Position numbers and translations under genes: made by a program
Shown: positions 10,616 through 24,369 of the stretch, piece by piece
Position numbering within the stretch: position 1 is the first letter of the stretch
Layout of the letters: every line of letters starts with the position of its first letter
Notes under the pieces: generated by a model
What the model was told of the DNA's origin: nothing
Databases searched by the model: none
What the model saw: only the letters and a program-made list of their open reading frames with translations
Assembly (NCBI RefSeq): GCF_964199755.1
Contig: NC_133898.1
Coordinates: 131,364,553 to 131,428,552, forward strand
Source of the DNA: Larus michahellis
Lineage: Eukaryota > Chordata > Aves > Charadriiformes > Laridae
Length of the DNA stretch: 64,000 bases
Direction of reading: 5' to 3'

Positions 10616-13600
10616 AACTTCACACGTAACGTGTGGACAGACAGTCCACGCTATAGAATAGAGGCACCCACATGACATACGGGGAAACCATCAGACCTAG
10701 GCGTACATAGTTTGGGGGAAAAGAACAGTCAACCTTCTGACAAGGTGAGATTCAGACTAAACCCTGGATGAAAATTTAGGTTGAATTTTATCAGTAACAT
10801 TGTTCCAAATGACAGCAGCAGAAGAGTCAGTCTTACAGATTTTAATCGTCCCCTTCAGCCTGACAGTGGCGGCAGCCACCAGAAAGCCTGTCTTTATCGA
10901 AAGATGAAGGCAGTGGACAGCCAAAGGCTTGCGTGACAGCCCTGCTGAGGAAATGAGACCAGGCTCAAACGACGCCAAGGAATTTTGTGCGTAATGAGGG
11001 AAAACCTTTGAAAGAATATCAAACTTGTAAGCATGGAAAAAAAAGAGGAATGTTCCTCCTGGGAGCGGGGCAGCCACAGCCACCAGCTGTATTACAGGAG
11101 GCTAGTGAAGATCTCGGAGTACTTCAGCCCCAGTAGTAATTTAAAATGTTAGGTGGAATAAATTGAATGGAGGCCACCGGCGTGGATGTTCATCAGGAAA
11201 TAATTCCAGCCCCTTTGGTTAGACGTCCGATGGAATGTTTTCTGCTCAAAAAAGCACGCGGCACCCTGCTGCGAGCTGTCGGAAGATGTAGCTGACCCGA
11301 GACTGATGAGCTGAGACGAGCAGCCAACCAGCGGAGTTCCTGGTGCAGCGACCGTGTCGGCCCGTCAGAGACCAAAGCCATTAGTCACGTTGCTCCCTGC
11401 CTTATCCTCCGGCTAAGTTTGGAACAGAGGAGAGAAGAAGCACATCAGCTTCCCTTCCAAAGGGAGAAACGATCCCCTGGGAGGCGCATGGAGCCTGGCT
11501 CTGGAGGCTGCCCTTCCTCCTGCTGTGCACGGCGAAGGCGGGCAGGAAAACTCCAGCCGCAGAAGACAGGTCCCGCCATCCAGCTGCACGAAAGGAGCCA
11601 TCCGCTAACGCGTTCCAGGCTCCAGGCTGCGGAAAGTTGCACCTGGTGCTTAGCGCATCACTTCCCAAGGAAAGGGAAATGAAGTTTGCATCCTTTTCAT
11701 GGAAACAGAACAAAGTGTCTTATTGTTCGTTATCGCGTATGACAATCTGGTGTGCATGAACGAAACGCCAGACCTGCTGCTTGCCTCGCTCCCTGATTTC
11801 GAGGACGCTGATGCATCTTGCGTGACAGGTGAGATCACCGACTCCGAGCTCCTACGCCGTGGAAATGAACTCACACCCAAGCGTCGAGGCACATTTCACT
11901 GTCATTTCGGATCACGGACACACACTGAAAGCCATTCTGTTGCCTGTCTTCTTCCAGACTCGCCCTCAGCAAAGGCAGTTGTGATTGTCTGGAGGAACGT
12001 GTGGTTACTAAACTATATTTGGACAATTATACTAAACAGAGCGAAATTTGTAGAGATCAGGTAAAGTCCCTCATGAGGAATCATATGGTTACAGGCAGCT
12101 CAATGACTATTGACAAGGATTCCAAAGCCAACTTTTTCCACCTATAGCCCGTCAGAGCTCTCTGAACAGGGTCTTACAGATATTCCACACATGGAGGGTT
12201 TAATGTTTAATACAAATTGACTGATTTGAAGGTATTTGATGTTACGTGTGATTGTGATGAAGCGGAGTGGTACAGCAATGAACTGAAATCACAATACAAG
12301 TACAAATGGTAGTTAGCAGAAAACAGCAACTGCAATACACCGCTGAATCACAACACAATGGTTCCCGTCACCAGTCTCCATAACACGCTCACCGTCATGA
12401 CCACGAGCATCCCTAGTCCCTGCAAAGGAATACACAGGTGGAGACCAGCTCTGGCCCGTTGCTCTCTCCAGGGCTCTTGCTGCCTGTTGTCCACATTTCA
12501 TACTCTCTGTGGGGCTGACCCATGGGCACGCTCGCCCGTTGCTGGTCTGGCTAGCTCAGGAAGGCATCCAAACCTTCTGAATAACTCAGGGACATTTATA
12601 CAACCACACAATCTGCTGAGCTGATACAGCCAGTTGGTATAAAACAGAGGCCAGTCTCCAGTGCCCTTTGCGCTGAGACGAGTTCAGGTTTGCACCAGCT
12701 GTGGTCAGTCGCTCCTTCCTGCCCTGGGCTTCATGAGCCCTTGCCCTCCTCCCCTGAGCCTTCTTCCATGTTTAGTAACCCATCCCACCACCAGGTGCAC
12801 GTCTGACAGCCGTGAGTTCAAACATGGAACAACTTCTGCAGTGGCAAAATCCTGTCCGAGGATGCATCCAGGAGAGCAGCTAGAAATACAATTTGAGGGA
12901 AGAAGCTGGAATTTCTGCATATTCACTCAGAACACCACCACATTCAGAAGATCTGGGGTGAGTCCCAGAGCACCTGGCAGTCAGTCTAGGGAGGGTGTTT
13001 TGTTAATCTATTGTCTTGCCCAATGGGAATCTTCAGTCGCCCTTTCTCAGTTGGGGCACAGTCAGTCCCATGACTTTTGTGAAAATCCCTGACACCGTGA
13101 ATAGGCAAAATCACGGGATATTGTATCAATCAGCCACGTACTGAAGGGAAGATAAATCCCTATAGAGGGAGCGACCATCTTGCAGGTCAACAGGTTGTCA
13201 TGGGCAAAATGGTCTCAACTCAGGGAGTTTCGTTTTGTTTAATTTATTATCAAGTAACATAAACTTGTCATTATTGGTTTAGGTATTGAGAAAAACTAGA
13301 AGACAAGCAATTCAACACACACTTAGGGAAATTCTTTTTCTCCCCCTGCCGTGGGCTGAACTTCAGTCTGACAGCTTTTCTCCCTGCTAATCTCAGCTGC
13401 CCAGCTTTTCACCGCACGCTGCGCTCACTCTCTTTGGTGAGGCAACAGGCAACGCAGGAGGTTGGGGTCAGCGCTTCATGGTTTCTGCCTACCACTCCTT
13501 GCTTCTTACTCTTTCCCTCTGCTGTTCCTTGCTTCTTGCACCTCCCCTGCTCTGGTGTGGGAGCTGCAGTCCCTTCGGGGTTGTCCCTGCTCCGGTGTGG

Positions 13601-14437
13601 CTTGTCCACACACCACAGACCTGTCGGAGGTGCCTCCCTTGCCACAAAGTGCCACCTTCCAAGAGTGCGTCTCCAGCTGCGTCCCCAGAAATGTTGCCTT
13701 CTGTATGCTTTCTTTGCCTCCTCCTTTTGCATTTCTTCTCATATGTCTCCTCCTGTGCCCCAGGTTGTGTCACCACCCTGCCCTTGAATTTCTACACAAA
13801 GAGGCTTGGCCTCCCTAAGGCCAGAGTCAGTCTCCAACTGCCATTCCCTGCGGAACCAGGGAATGGCCTGCAGTAAGACTCTTTTCTCCTGAAATAAAAA
13901 TATATATAATAATTCTGTAACTTCTTGGGATAAAATTACTTTCCCTTGAAACAGGCATTGCAGGAAGAGTCCCTGCAAGGGGTCAAAGACAGGTTTGGAA
14001 CAGGAGGACTTGCAGGATTCGATGATGTACCCTCAGGCTGGAGAGTCCCGGTACCCAGCTGCTCAAGGTAGCAGAATCCCAGGACAGTTCATCACCTGAA
14101 ACTTTCTTTCTGAATACCTGAGCGTGGGTGGTGGTGGGTAGGAGGGCTGGATCCTCATTCACACCCTTGGTGTAACTTCAGATTGTTGCTTCAGAGGAGT
14201 GAGGCACCAAAGGAACGGGTTTGTCACTACACCACTTGTCAATGGCACCATGTCTTTAGGAGCTCCTGGTGCACACTGAGAGGTAGGGAAAGCTACAGGG
14301 AGTTCTGTCACAATGGAGATAAGGTAAGATGCTGCCAGGTAAAGGGAGGAGCACAGAAGATCGCAAGATAGCTTGCAAGTTCAAAGCTGAGTTATCAAAC
14401 TCTCCCTTATCACCACTAAACAAAGTCTTCCCTTCAA
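10616..14437. other. Intergenic, no gene or repeat recognised
   Basis: About 3.8 kb of mostly unique sequence. Open frames such as 11699-12064 (+) and the overlapping frames on both strands at 13409-13876 show no known motif. The latter lie in a C/T-rich stretch that suppresses stops. Confidence 0.45.
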
Positions 14438-14854
14438 AGCCCCTCTGCTGGGAGGACAGGCTGAGAGAGCTGGGGGGGTTCAGCCTGGAGAAGAGAAGGC
14501 TCCGCGGAGACCTTCCAGCCCCTGCCAGTCCCTCAAGGGGCTCCAGGAAAGCTGGGGAGGGACTCTGGAGCAGGGAGGGGAGCCATGGGACAAGGGACAA
14601 CGATTTTAAACTGAAAGAGTGTGGATTGAGATGAGATACTGGGAAGAAATTCTTTGGTGTGAGGGGGGTGAGCCCCTGGCCCAGGCTGCCCAGAGAAGCT
14701 GTGGCTGCCCCATCCCTGGAGGGGTTCAAGGCCAGGTTGGATGGGGCTTGGAGCAACCTGGGCTGGTGGGAGGTGTCCCTGCCCAGGGCAGGGGGTGGAC
14801 TGGAGGATCTTTAAAAGGTCCGTTCCCAGCCAAACCATTCTGTGAATCTATGAA
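14438..14854 (+). repeat. CR1 LINE, about 417 bp, near-identical to the 24761-25195 copy
   Basis: Starts at 'agcccctctgctgggagg', runs through the [16 protein letters not shown] block and ends with the CR1 tail. Over the first 150 bases it is essentially identical to the copy at 24780. Both belong to the same recent subfamily. Confidence 0.95.
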
Positions 14855-15751
14855 AGGGAACACTCTCCTTTTCTTTGTATGTATCTCCAGGAAAGCATGA
14901 GGACTGAAGCCAAGAAAAGCTTCTCAGTGCCTTATAAGGCTGCTTATAGTGCAAAGATACCCTCTGTAGACACTCATCGGGGAGACAGAAAGTGCCTCCC
15001 TGTATGTCTGCTGAGGTAGAACTGATGGACGATGAACGGCCTCTGTTCCTGGCTTTATGGTTCTTTTTCCTGACGACTCTGCCAGTAGTGCAAGTGTCAG
15101 GAGTGATGATGCACTGAGGACACCAGCGCTTCCCCAGCACCTCACAGCAAAGGAGGGGAATCTATTGGAAAGAGGTGGCAACGGAGCCTTAAGGGACACT
15201 GCCAGGTGACTGTGACCTACAGAAGTCTCACTGGAGAGTGGGCACTTGGTGTGGGCACTAAGGGGGGATGCTCTGAAGGCAGCGCTAGAGCTGGTCATAA
15301 ATGCCAACACCGTAGTCTGGGATTTGCTGAGCAAACGAAAGGTGGTGAGGAAGGACCAGGAGCTTGTCTTTTGCCCTGCCCTGGTACAGATCGCATGAGG
15401 GCTGTGCCCACAGCAGTATTTTGGAGTTCTGATGAGCCTCTTTTAAAGCAGCTTTACAGCCATGCCTGTAGAAAGACTAAGGACTCCATCTCCCCACCAC
15501 CTGCAGACTGCAGTTCCTGATAGAGGAACATTTGCTTTCTCCAGCAAGAATTACGGTTTTGCTGATACAGTTGTGTCTGTGATGGGAGTTCTGCAGACAC
15601 ACCTCATGTCGGTAAGACCTCATCCTGACTCTCGTCACTGGCCAACGGAGAAATGCTGCCAGAAGTCTTTCATTGAGCCTAGGAAGAACAACCAGTTCTT
15701 CACCATCAGAAGTAATGGAAGGTAAGGATACGAACAGTGAAAAATTCAAAG
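14855..15751. other. Intergenic, nothing recognised
   Basis: Unique-looking sequence with short chance frames on both strands and no recognised motif. Confidence 0.45.
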
Positions 15752-15865
15752 TAGAATCATAGAATCATTTAGGTTGGAAAAGGCCTTTAAGATCATCGAC
15801 TCCAACCATTAACCTGGCACTGCCAAGGCCGCCACTAAACCATGTCCCTCAGCACCACGTCTACA
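15752..15865 (-). repeat. CR1 LINE, short 3' fragment, minus strand
   Basis: The tail (tagaatcatagaatcattta) is followed by the first 80-90 bp of the CR1 3' region. It shares the 'accacgtct' block with the copy at 17134. Confidence 0.9.
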
Positions 15866-17133
15866 TATGTAATAGTTATTACTTCTCCTGCATCAAAACG
15901 GGCTCATAAATATTTAGCTTGATTGCCACTGCACCATATTCCCGACTATTTCCTTTTCCAGAAAGCACAAAGTGTGAGCTCAAGTCCAGAAGCAGTATGT
16001 GGATTGAAGCGATGTGGTTCATCCAATCACACTTATATCAGATGTAATAACACAACTGTTGAGGAGTGTGGGGACATTCCTGGGTTGATTCTGCAATGGG
16101 CCTGCTTGGATTTCATGGGGTTAATGCTTTGCCCCACCAAAGACGTCCTGTGGGACCTGAGCTGGCTCTGCACAGCCCCAGGTCAGGCATCTGCATTCCA
16201 GCAACCCAGAGATCCTACCAATGGATAACAAGAGTCAAGAAGACAACACACCACTCTGTTGTGAAGTGTCCATGCTGTATTTCTCATTTTCACTCAAGGT
16301 TGCACAAAGATTTGCACAAAGATTTGGGTTCCTGGTTTTTGTATCACTTTCAGAACTTAAAATAATTGCTGTGAAGCTGTAGCCCCATAACCCTCCCCCA
16401 GGAGAAAGGCCATCTGCTCATTGTTTTAGCTCAGCAATTTGACATTTGCATGTTGTTTTTCCTGGCTGGAAATATCAACCTGCAACTAGCTCATTGCCTG
16501 CCTTGAATCTGAGTTTAGAAACAGGATTTAAACAGACTTACCAATTCTGCTTTAGCATTAATTCCTGTTTAATAAATATGAATTATTTAAGCTTAAAGCA
16601 AAACGCTCGTAATAAGCTTGCTTCTGATTTTTACAAAGTGGGATAGTGCTGGGTTCATCTATAATAAGGTCGGTCCTTCCTTTTACCATCAGGGACGAAC
16701 TGATCCCCTCACGATGAACTTGTGCTTCACTTCCTCCTGCACAGCTTCGAGAGATAAAATTAGATGTGAGGGGAATGACCCCTGAGCAGCTCAGGACTCT
16801 CCAGCAGCTGGCTGACCGAGCCGCTCGCTCCCAAACATCTCTAATAAGCTGTAATTTCTACGTCAGCCATTATACTTTCTGCCACGCTGAGAGCTAGATA
16901 AATGACGAATTGAAAGAAGATTGAGGAATTTTTTTTTTTACTGAATACCAACAGTTCAATTCTGTGGCTCACGCAGCTGCTTTGGAAAGACAGACCTGTC
17001 CAGAGCATGGGTCCTTGGACGTGCTGGCGTGCAGGGTAGCGTGTCCTCTCCAGAAGCATCCAGCTGGGTGTAGTTCCTGCTTGACTTCTAGGACTTTGCT
17101 CCATCTCCTGACATGCCAGGATGAGAGAACAGT
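15866..17133. other. Intergenic, nothing but a 12-bp tandem duplication
   Basis: 'ttgcacaaagat' occurs twice in tandem around 16302-16325. Otherwise no gene or repeat family was recognised. Confidence 0.45.
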
Positions 17134-17515
17134 TATAGAATCACAGAATCATGGAATCACTTGGGTTGGAAGGGACCTTTCAGATCATTGAGTCCAACCA
17201 CCAACCTAACACTGACAAAAACCATCACTAAACCATATCTCTAAGCACCACGTCTGCCCGGCTTTTCAATCCCTCCAGGGGTGGCGACTCCACCACTGCC
17301 CTGGGCAGCCTCTTCCAATGCTTCACAACCCTTTCAGTGTAAAAATTTTTCCTAATATCCATCCTAAACCTCCCCTGGCGCAATTTGAGGCCATTTCTTC
17401 TCACTTCTTGCTTGTTTTTTCGGAGAAGAGACCGACCTCCTCCCACCACATCCTCCTTTCAGGGAGCTGTGGAGAGCAAGAAGGTCTCCCCTCAGCCTCC
17501 TCTTTCTCCTTTTCT
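17134..17515 (-). repeat. CR1 LINE, about 380 bp, minus strand
   Basis: Starts with a triple tail repeat and continues through the ORF2 C-terminus ([15 protein letters not shown] on the minus strand). The match fades at about 17515. It is the same subfamily as the copy at 23441-23786, which shares the LKSRADVVL residues. Confidence 0.95.
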
Positions 17516-20500
17516 AGTCCTTGCACTAGACAGACAGACCTCCTCTCTGGGCATTCAGCAATATCTGCCATCTAGGGACTCCTCTGGGTAGGACTCTCCA
17601 GCTGCGGGAAGAAGAATACTGGGTGACAATATTGGAAATAGCACAAAGAAACCTGCTTTTCTCTGGTAAGGACCTCCTCAGGTCTCCGAGAGGCTTCCAG
17701 ATACGCCTGCACTGCATGAAGAGACATGATGCAGCGTTCCCTGAGCTCCCCGTTCCTGGGGTAGGTTCGGAACCGGACAGCCTTGTCGGCACAGCCCTGC
17801 ACCTGGGCTGCCAGCACTGCTGCCGCAGGGGTTCTGGGGTCGGGTCTGACTTCTGCTCACCACGCAGCCCCTCTGGGATGGTGCAGAATGGGGCTGTCCT
17901 TTGCAGGACAGCTTTATTGTCAAACTCTTTTTGTCCCTACAGGGGAAAGTGAGCAAGTATCTTCGAGAACCTACTCAACGTCTTCTGAACTTTGAATCAC
18001 CACCACCTTACTCTTGCCTCTGTGGGCATTCTCACTCGGCAGTGAAGTCAGGGCAGGGTGCTAGCGAATCCCTCCCTCCGGAGGCTCTCTAATAAGCAGA
18101 AGCGAGGACAAACGGATTAGGAGCAAAAAAGATTCTTGATTTCTACTGCCTTTTGATAGTACTTGTAAAAAAATGACTTCTCAAAATTAATGTTAGTTTG
18201 CTAATCACAAACTCATTCTAAGTCTCACAACATTCAGATATACTCTTAAAACCCACGGTCATGAAGAATAAGACTGGATAATAATTTGAGCTTTAATATT
18301 TTAATTTCCTCTACGAAAAAAATTTTCTAGCCCTGGAAAGAATAGAAACGAAGTTGAAAAATGCCCAAAGCACATCTTAAAATTTCACAAACAATAAATT
18401 TTAGCCTCATTTCCTTTTTAGAAGGCTGCCGGGGTTTTGTCTGTCTGTTGTTGGTTTTTCTGCAGATAACTCTGCTGGTGCAACATCCGTCTCTAAAAAG
18501 GCAAAATCTTGATTCAGTAGTGTTTTGCGCTCAGCTTGGCACAGGTGCAAATCCAGGACAAGTCAAACTTTCAGATGAGAGCGTTGCATGCAAAGTCATT
18601 AACGACTGCCGTCGGGGTGGGCTTTCACAACAGGCAGAACTAAAGTCACCCGTGTGTGCGTCATTAAAAGCAGGTGGAAGTCAAATAACACATTGGAAGA
18701 AAGGCAAGTTGGGTGAATAGCGTGGCTGTTCCTGGAAGCTGTGGGTACAGCTGTACCGCACAAGGCACACTAGCGACCCTGCAGAGAGCAGGCATTCAAG
18801 GTAAAAGAAGCCAAAATGACTTGTATCGGTTCTCTGAAATGCAGTATCGAATTAGGCTTCCTGTCAGCCTAGACACACTGCCTACTGCTATAACGAACTA
18901 TCAGAGAAATGCGATACCGATCTTTGAGTAGGAGCAAAGAGAAACACAATTATTTGGAATAGAATCTGTTAGCCTGGCAGATTTGGGGTTTCTGAGCATG
19001 TTTGGAGCACTAGACTACAGCAAAGGCAGTCTTCAGCTGGCGGAAAATGACGACCTGCCTCCAACTGCGGCTGTGGCTCCCAGTGCCCAACTCCTGGCAC
19101 GCTTTTACTGGCTGGGTGAGGTCATGCCCTAAGCAGATTTTCTTGCAAGGGATAAAAATGGTATTTTTCACCACACCTTTAGAGTAAATTGTTAACGGGG
19201 TACAACAGGGAAGAGGAATGGTGAACGCTAGTATGTGTTGTCCTGGTGACTGAACGCATAGGGATTTGGTAAATAAATGCAAAGCCCCTCCTAAGATACA
19301 CCGTGGGACAGAATTTTACCTAGCAGGCTCCAAGTTGAATCAAGGCACTGTTTTTTCTAGCCCAGTTGGGTTTTTTTCCTGTAAATCCTTGTGTTAATCT
19401 CTTCTGTGTGGGAAGAGTGACAGGGAAGTCTTTACCGTAAAGAAAACCTGTGGAGCGAATAATTTTCCCCAGGTTTCCCAGGAAAGGCTCGGGTAGTTTT
19501 ATGCAAGCTTCGGTGGAAGCATTTGAAAAACAGACCCGTTTTGCTACCGACAGCGCTCGGTATCAGCTGTGAACTGAGGCTCCCGTGCAGGCAGCGGAGC
19601 AGGAGGTCCCCAGTGCAGCTGTGGGGGCTCCCTGGGGAGCGCAGGGAGCTCTTCTGCCCCGGTGGTGCTCCGAGACTCCCTGGGCATGGAGTTCACTCGC
19701 TGAGCAGGAGGTTTGGTTGGGGGATTTTGGGGTTTGGGTTTGGGTTTTTTTTTACTTTACCTCCTCATAACAGCTACTGGCTTTACGTATGAAACCAGCT
19801 TTATGTGCCTTGGCTTTGTGTGCTTTATAAGTTCCTCTGGACAAGGAAACTATGGTACAGTAGATGTAGCAGCAGTAGTAGTTATAACAATAATAATAAA
19901 AAAATAATGTATGCCTTGGTGAGTCCTGCCTGTTTGTGTTTATTTTTACTCTGGAAGATGAGCTTTCAGGCTCCGGAGCACAACACAGACCACGGCTACT
20001 TGAGCTTTCCAGTGGCTTCTCTTCCTGGAGATACGTTCCCAACGCGGACGCAAGGCTGCAGAAGCATGTTCAATCCCAGCTTGGCTTCCGCTCCTATGTA
20101 TCACCAGGTGCCAATGTGGGGGGATGTAAACAGGGCACTATACAAACTCATCCTTGATTTTAGACTTTACAAGGAATAATAAGTGGGGAGTGTGGCAGAC
20201 AGCAGCTGTGGGAGCTGTGCTTTTGTGACTTACGAGCAGAAAGAGTGTCTTCTGAAAGGAATTTTGATGCCTAATCGTGTCTGTCCTAGCATTTGAAAAA
20301 TACAGATTTGTTCCGTCTCGGGAACTGACCAGGACGAAAGGAAGATCATGAACTTTATGGACCTGATTTGGAACCAGAAGTGCAGGAGAAAACCGCTGAA
20401 CTCTTGGCTCAGAGCGATGTCCAGCTTTCAGCTGGCTGAGAATCGGGAGGTGAATGCGCTGGATACGGCAAGTCAGCGCTGTGAGAAACATGAACTACGG

Positions 20501-22849
20501 GCTGGCTTCCTACTGCACAATCTCAAATGACACTCACATTGCAGAACTCAGACCTCTCTGTCGTAGAGCAGAATCACCCTGCGACCTCGGAAATACAGCA
20601 AGAGTGCAGGGGGCAACGACTACCTAGGCGTAAAAGAAGGGACAAGGGACAGCTATAGGAGACAAAGGTGACATTCTGAGGCATAGAAATATTCTGGTTT
20701 GAAAATCAATCAAGTGGACAGTGGAGGCATTGCAAGCTGAGCAGATTTGGGAATATAGCTGAGTGTTGGATGATAAGAAGGGTGGGATGTGAAAGCTGTT
20801 GAAAATGAAGAGAGGGATCTCATTTTTAACATGATAAGAGCCAGCGAAGAGCTACATGGGGAAGAGTAATTCTGGATTAGAAAATGATGAAAGGAAAACG
20901 GATGGATATAATCAGGGCACGGCTGCAGTGGAGAAGGATTTTGCAGTGACTGAGGTACAGTACGTGACAGCCTGGGTGAGATTTCTATTTGATTGAGAGG
21001 AAAGCTGCTATATTAGATATTTCACACACCCGCTACCATCCTTCCTGATGAAGGGGGTATATTCCATGCCATAATTCTGCCGTGCCCAGAATCTGCTGAT
21101 ATAAGGTCTCTGCATCAGTGGGTTCTTATATCCAAGGTGCAAATTCAACTCTGTTCTGCTCGAAAGCCATTTTTTAATTTCTAAATGGTCACCCTGAGCG
21201 GGGTTCAAATGCAGAGGGGAGAATTCAAGCCTTGCGTTCGGGTATGACGTATGGATTCAACCTGTCCGAAGGGTGGCTGCGCTGCCTGACATGCTTTACT
21301 TGAAGAACTTGATAGTGTAGGGGGATCAGTTCCCCAGAAATACTGAATTCAATGACACAGTAAGTTGCGAAGGACACTTTGTCGCTAGACCTGATTTCTC
21401 TAGCATTTTTAGCCAGATGCAGGGTCTTGCCCAAGCCTGGTGAACCGTGCTCTGAACGGCTGCAGCTGAATGGAGTCTAGCACAAACCCCACTACGGGTT
21501 GGAAACATCAGGGGTATTTTCAAAAGACAGACAAAATTAATGGTGTGCTGAGCTTTTGAAGCACACACGTGTTGTGGGGGTTTTTATTTTATTTAATTAA
21601 CTGGTTGTTTAAGTTAAATAAAAGTGATTTGTAAAACTGATGACATATGCCAACTATACCTAAGTAAATGAATTACCATTTGTCTGACTTGTTTGTAAAG
21701 ACTAAATATGTATGAAAATATGATCTTAGTATTTTTTTCTATGCACTGACCAAATATCTCGGTTTGTATCTTTGGTCTGTTTTCAGGAGGACAGGATAGG
21801 ATGACAGGAGGCTGGCTTGGACCAGAACGTTCTATAATTAAAGATGTTGTCTAAGTCAAGGCAACGTGGAGATGAGACTGAGTTAACTTCCATCTGTTAA
21901 TTGAATCTGGCCTCTTCTTCAGAGCAGAGAAAGTTCTGAATAGGCCTGTGATTTAATTCTCAAGTTTTGAAAGGCATTTTGGTACCTGAACCTCAGCCAT
22001 AAGCTCTAGTTGCCAGGTGGTTTGCTACAGAATTTAAGGATCTGCAAGAATTTTCATCATTAATCCACAGCAAAAGAGGACAGAACATCTAAAACTGACA
22101 AAGATCACCTCTGCTTCTTGCCGACGGTTCCCAGCTACTGATTTGTGGAAAGAGTATAATGGTCATAACATAAAACCTCTTACATAAAGATTTTTAAATT
22201 CTGTTTGCATATCTGGGGTAAGTGTCCCCCCTCACCACCCTCTTAAAAGCTTCATGGTTTGTGTAAAATTTTGCAGGACATGTTTATATTCCTACTCTGT
22301 CCTTCCTTGCGGTCAGTTGCTATCAGATAGGGTTGCCTGCTGCTGTCGCCATGCCGTTTGTCAATCAAAAACCCAGCTTGTGTGACTTCCAATTTGGAAA
22401 TTAAATGACCTTCAGACGGTAACTTAAGATTCAGAACTCCAGGCTTAATGTAAATCCTGAGTGGAATAACATGATGGCTCAGATCCTTAAGATGAATCAA
22501 CTGATACGTGACTATCTTACACCACGAATATTTCCATAGCTCCCTGGATGAATGATCTATTTTTACTTTATCCAAACTGTGCACTTTTTATTTTTTAAAC
22601 CCCTAGAAGCTACTATTAAATAAGCTAGAGTGAAGTATGGATGGACAGCAGAACGCACGTTAGCACAGTCCCCTTTCTGACTCATCTCCCTGGCAAGTTC
22701 ACAGTTATGGCTAACAACGCGCAAGAGATGATGAAGGCATCTCGCCAGGCAGATGGGGACACAAGGAGCCCAGAGAAAAAGGTCCGATGGCTGCATATGA
22801 GCTGGTGGTGTGACCTCACCACAAATTGAACAAGTGGCATGCTGGCTAC
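17516..22849. other. Intergenic, no gene recognised; one minus-strand frame and one G-quadruplex motif noted
   Basis: About 5.3 kb of largely unique sequence. A protein-like minus-strand frame lies in 17628-17850 (see findings), and a G-quadruplex motif at 19719-19744. A short TAA-rich microsatellite sits near 19885-19906. No repeat family or complete gene was recognised. Confidence 0.4.
19719..19744 (+). other. G-quadruplex motif
   Basis: Four G runs of 5, 4, 3 and 3 bases are separated by loops of 5, 3 and 3 bases (mostly T). This fits the canonical G3+N1-7 rule. The GGGTTT spacing resembles telomeric DNA but is too short to call interstitial telomere. Confidence 0.6.
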
Positions 22850-23200
22850 AGCGGGAAAAATTACCATTCCCCCTGTATTTGGCACAGTTGGGGCCTCAAG
22901 ATTTAACCTGGGCTCCCTACAGTACCGAAGGGATGGGGAGAAACTGGAGAGAGCGAGCACAGGGCGACTGAGATGGTTGAGGTCCTGGGGCACACGACGC
23001 ACAAGGAGAGGCTGGGGCAGCAGGGCTTGCTTGGCTGGGTGAGAAGGGGGCACCCAGGAGCTGCCCACTGACACATAAAGGACGTCGGTGAAGAGGGCAG
23101 AGCCAAAGTTCTCTCGGTCCTGGAGTGTAATGAGGGGCAGAAGCTCAAACTCCAGTTTGGAGGTTCAGAACCTGGAGAAAAAAACCCTCCAGAAGGTGAG
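22850..23200 (+). repeat. Probable old CR1 fragment (ORF2 end)
   Basis: The order of words follows CR1 ORF2: 'attccccctgtatttggcac', then a PHLEY-like block, then 'atggggagaaactggagag', then 'acaaggagaggctggggcag'. Frames are broken and divergence is high, so the boundaries are approximate. Confidence 0.5.
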
Positions 23201-23440
23201 CACCCAGGCAGGGTGGGGGAATGCCCAGGCTTGGATGATTTCAGTACACGGACAGACAAAGCCGCAGTTAACCCAATTTAACGCTGCTGACAGTGCTGCT
23301 TCAGGTGAGATTGAACTGGAGACCTCCTGATGGCTCTGCCAGCCAACGCCTCTACGAGTTTATGGCTCACAATGCCACTCTGACATCAAGGGTTGGAGCG
23401 TGTACCATATTACAGTTCAGTAAAAGAAGCAAGCTATAAT

Positions 23441-23786
23441 TGAAAAGGAGGTTGTAGAGAGGTGAGGGTTGGTCTCTCCTCCCAAGTAACAAGCGATTGG
23501 ACAAGAGGACAAGAGGAAATGGCCTCAAGTTGTGCCAGGGGAGGTTTAGGATGGATACTGGGAACAATTTCCTCCTGGAAAGGGTTGTGAAGCATTGGAA
23601 GAGGCTGCCCAGGGCAGTGGTGGAGTCGCCACCCCTGGAGGGACTGAAAAGCCGGGCAGACGTGGTGCTGAGGGCCATGGGGTAGTGGTGGCCTTGGCAG
23701 GGTTGGGTTGATGGCTGGACTTGATGATCTGAAAGGTCCCTTCCAACCGAGACAATTCTGTGATTCTATGATTCTAATTCTGTGAG
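23441..23786 (+). repeat. CR1 LINE, about 345 bp
   Basis: Starts in the 'aaaaggaggttgtagagagg' block and reads through the ORF2 C-terminus ([16 protein letters not shown] and LKSRADVVL) to a tail with repeated 8-bp units. It is a close, oppositely oriented relative of the copy at 17134-17515. Confidence 0.95.
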
Positions 23787-24369
23787 TCAGTTTGAGATTC
23801 ATTAAGAGGCGGAGAAGTGATCTTTAATTTTAGATCCTGGTCTGGCTTACCTCTTTCACAGCCTCAGTAAGTGATTTTTCTTCAAAGACTAGTTCACATT
23901 GAGAACTTGCTCCTTTCCCTTGATGCTCAGTTCAGCATTGTCTTGTATGACCATTTTTGATGTACATTTGTGCCTATTACTCTGGTTTGGCTTCGTTGTC
24001 TAACCGTTGTATGCAAGCTGGCAACCTACTGAAGGTGCTGTGAGAATTAAGGTGTACAAACACCTTTAAAGACACTGGCCGTAACTTTCTATTGTCCCTG
24101 ACACGGTATTCACGGACAGTGGCTTTCCCACACAGACACATACTATGATCTTCCACATTCCCTTTCCATAGAAACAGGAACATATGATGCTGTGAGAAGC
24201 TGCTCATTTTTCTATGAAACCACGATACAGAAAGAGCAACCATTTGAGATGCTGCATAGATGTACATCCTTTGCAGGTAGGTAACAAGGGCTGTCTCTCA
24301 AATACCGTGGTAATTAGTTTTTCTATCCAGTCAGTGATATTCCTCCTTTAATAGAAGATGGAAATAAAA

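Noticed and set aside
13409..13876. Overlapping open frames on both strands
   Set aside because: The C/T-rich strand composition suppresses stops. No domain and no splice structure were seen.
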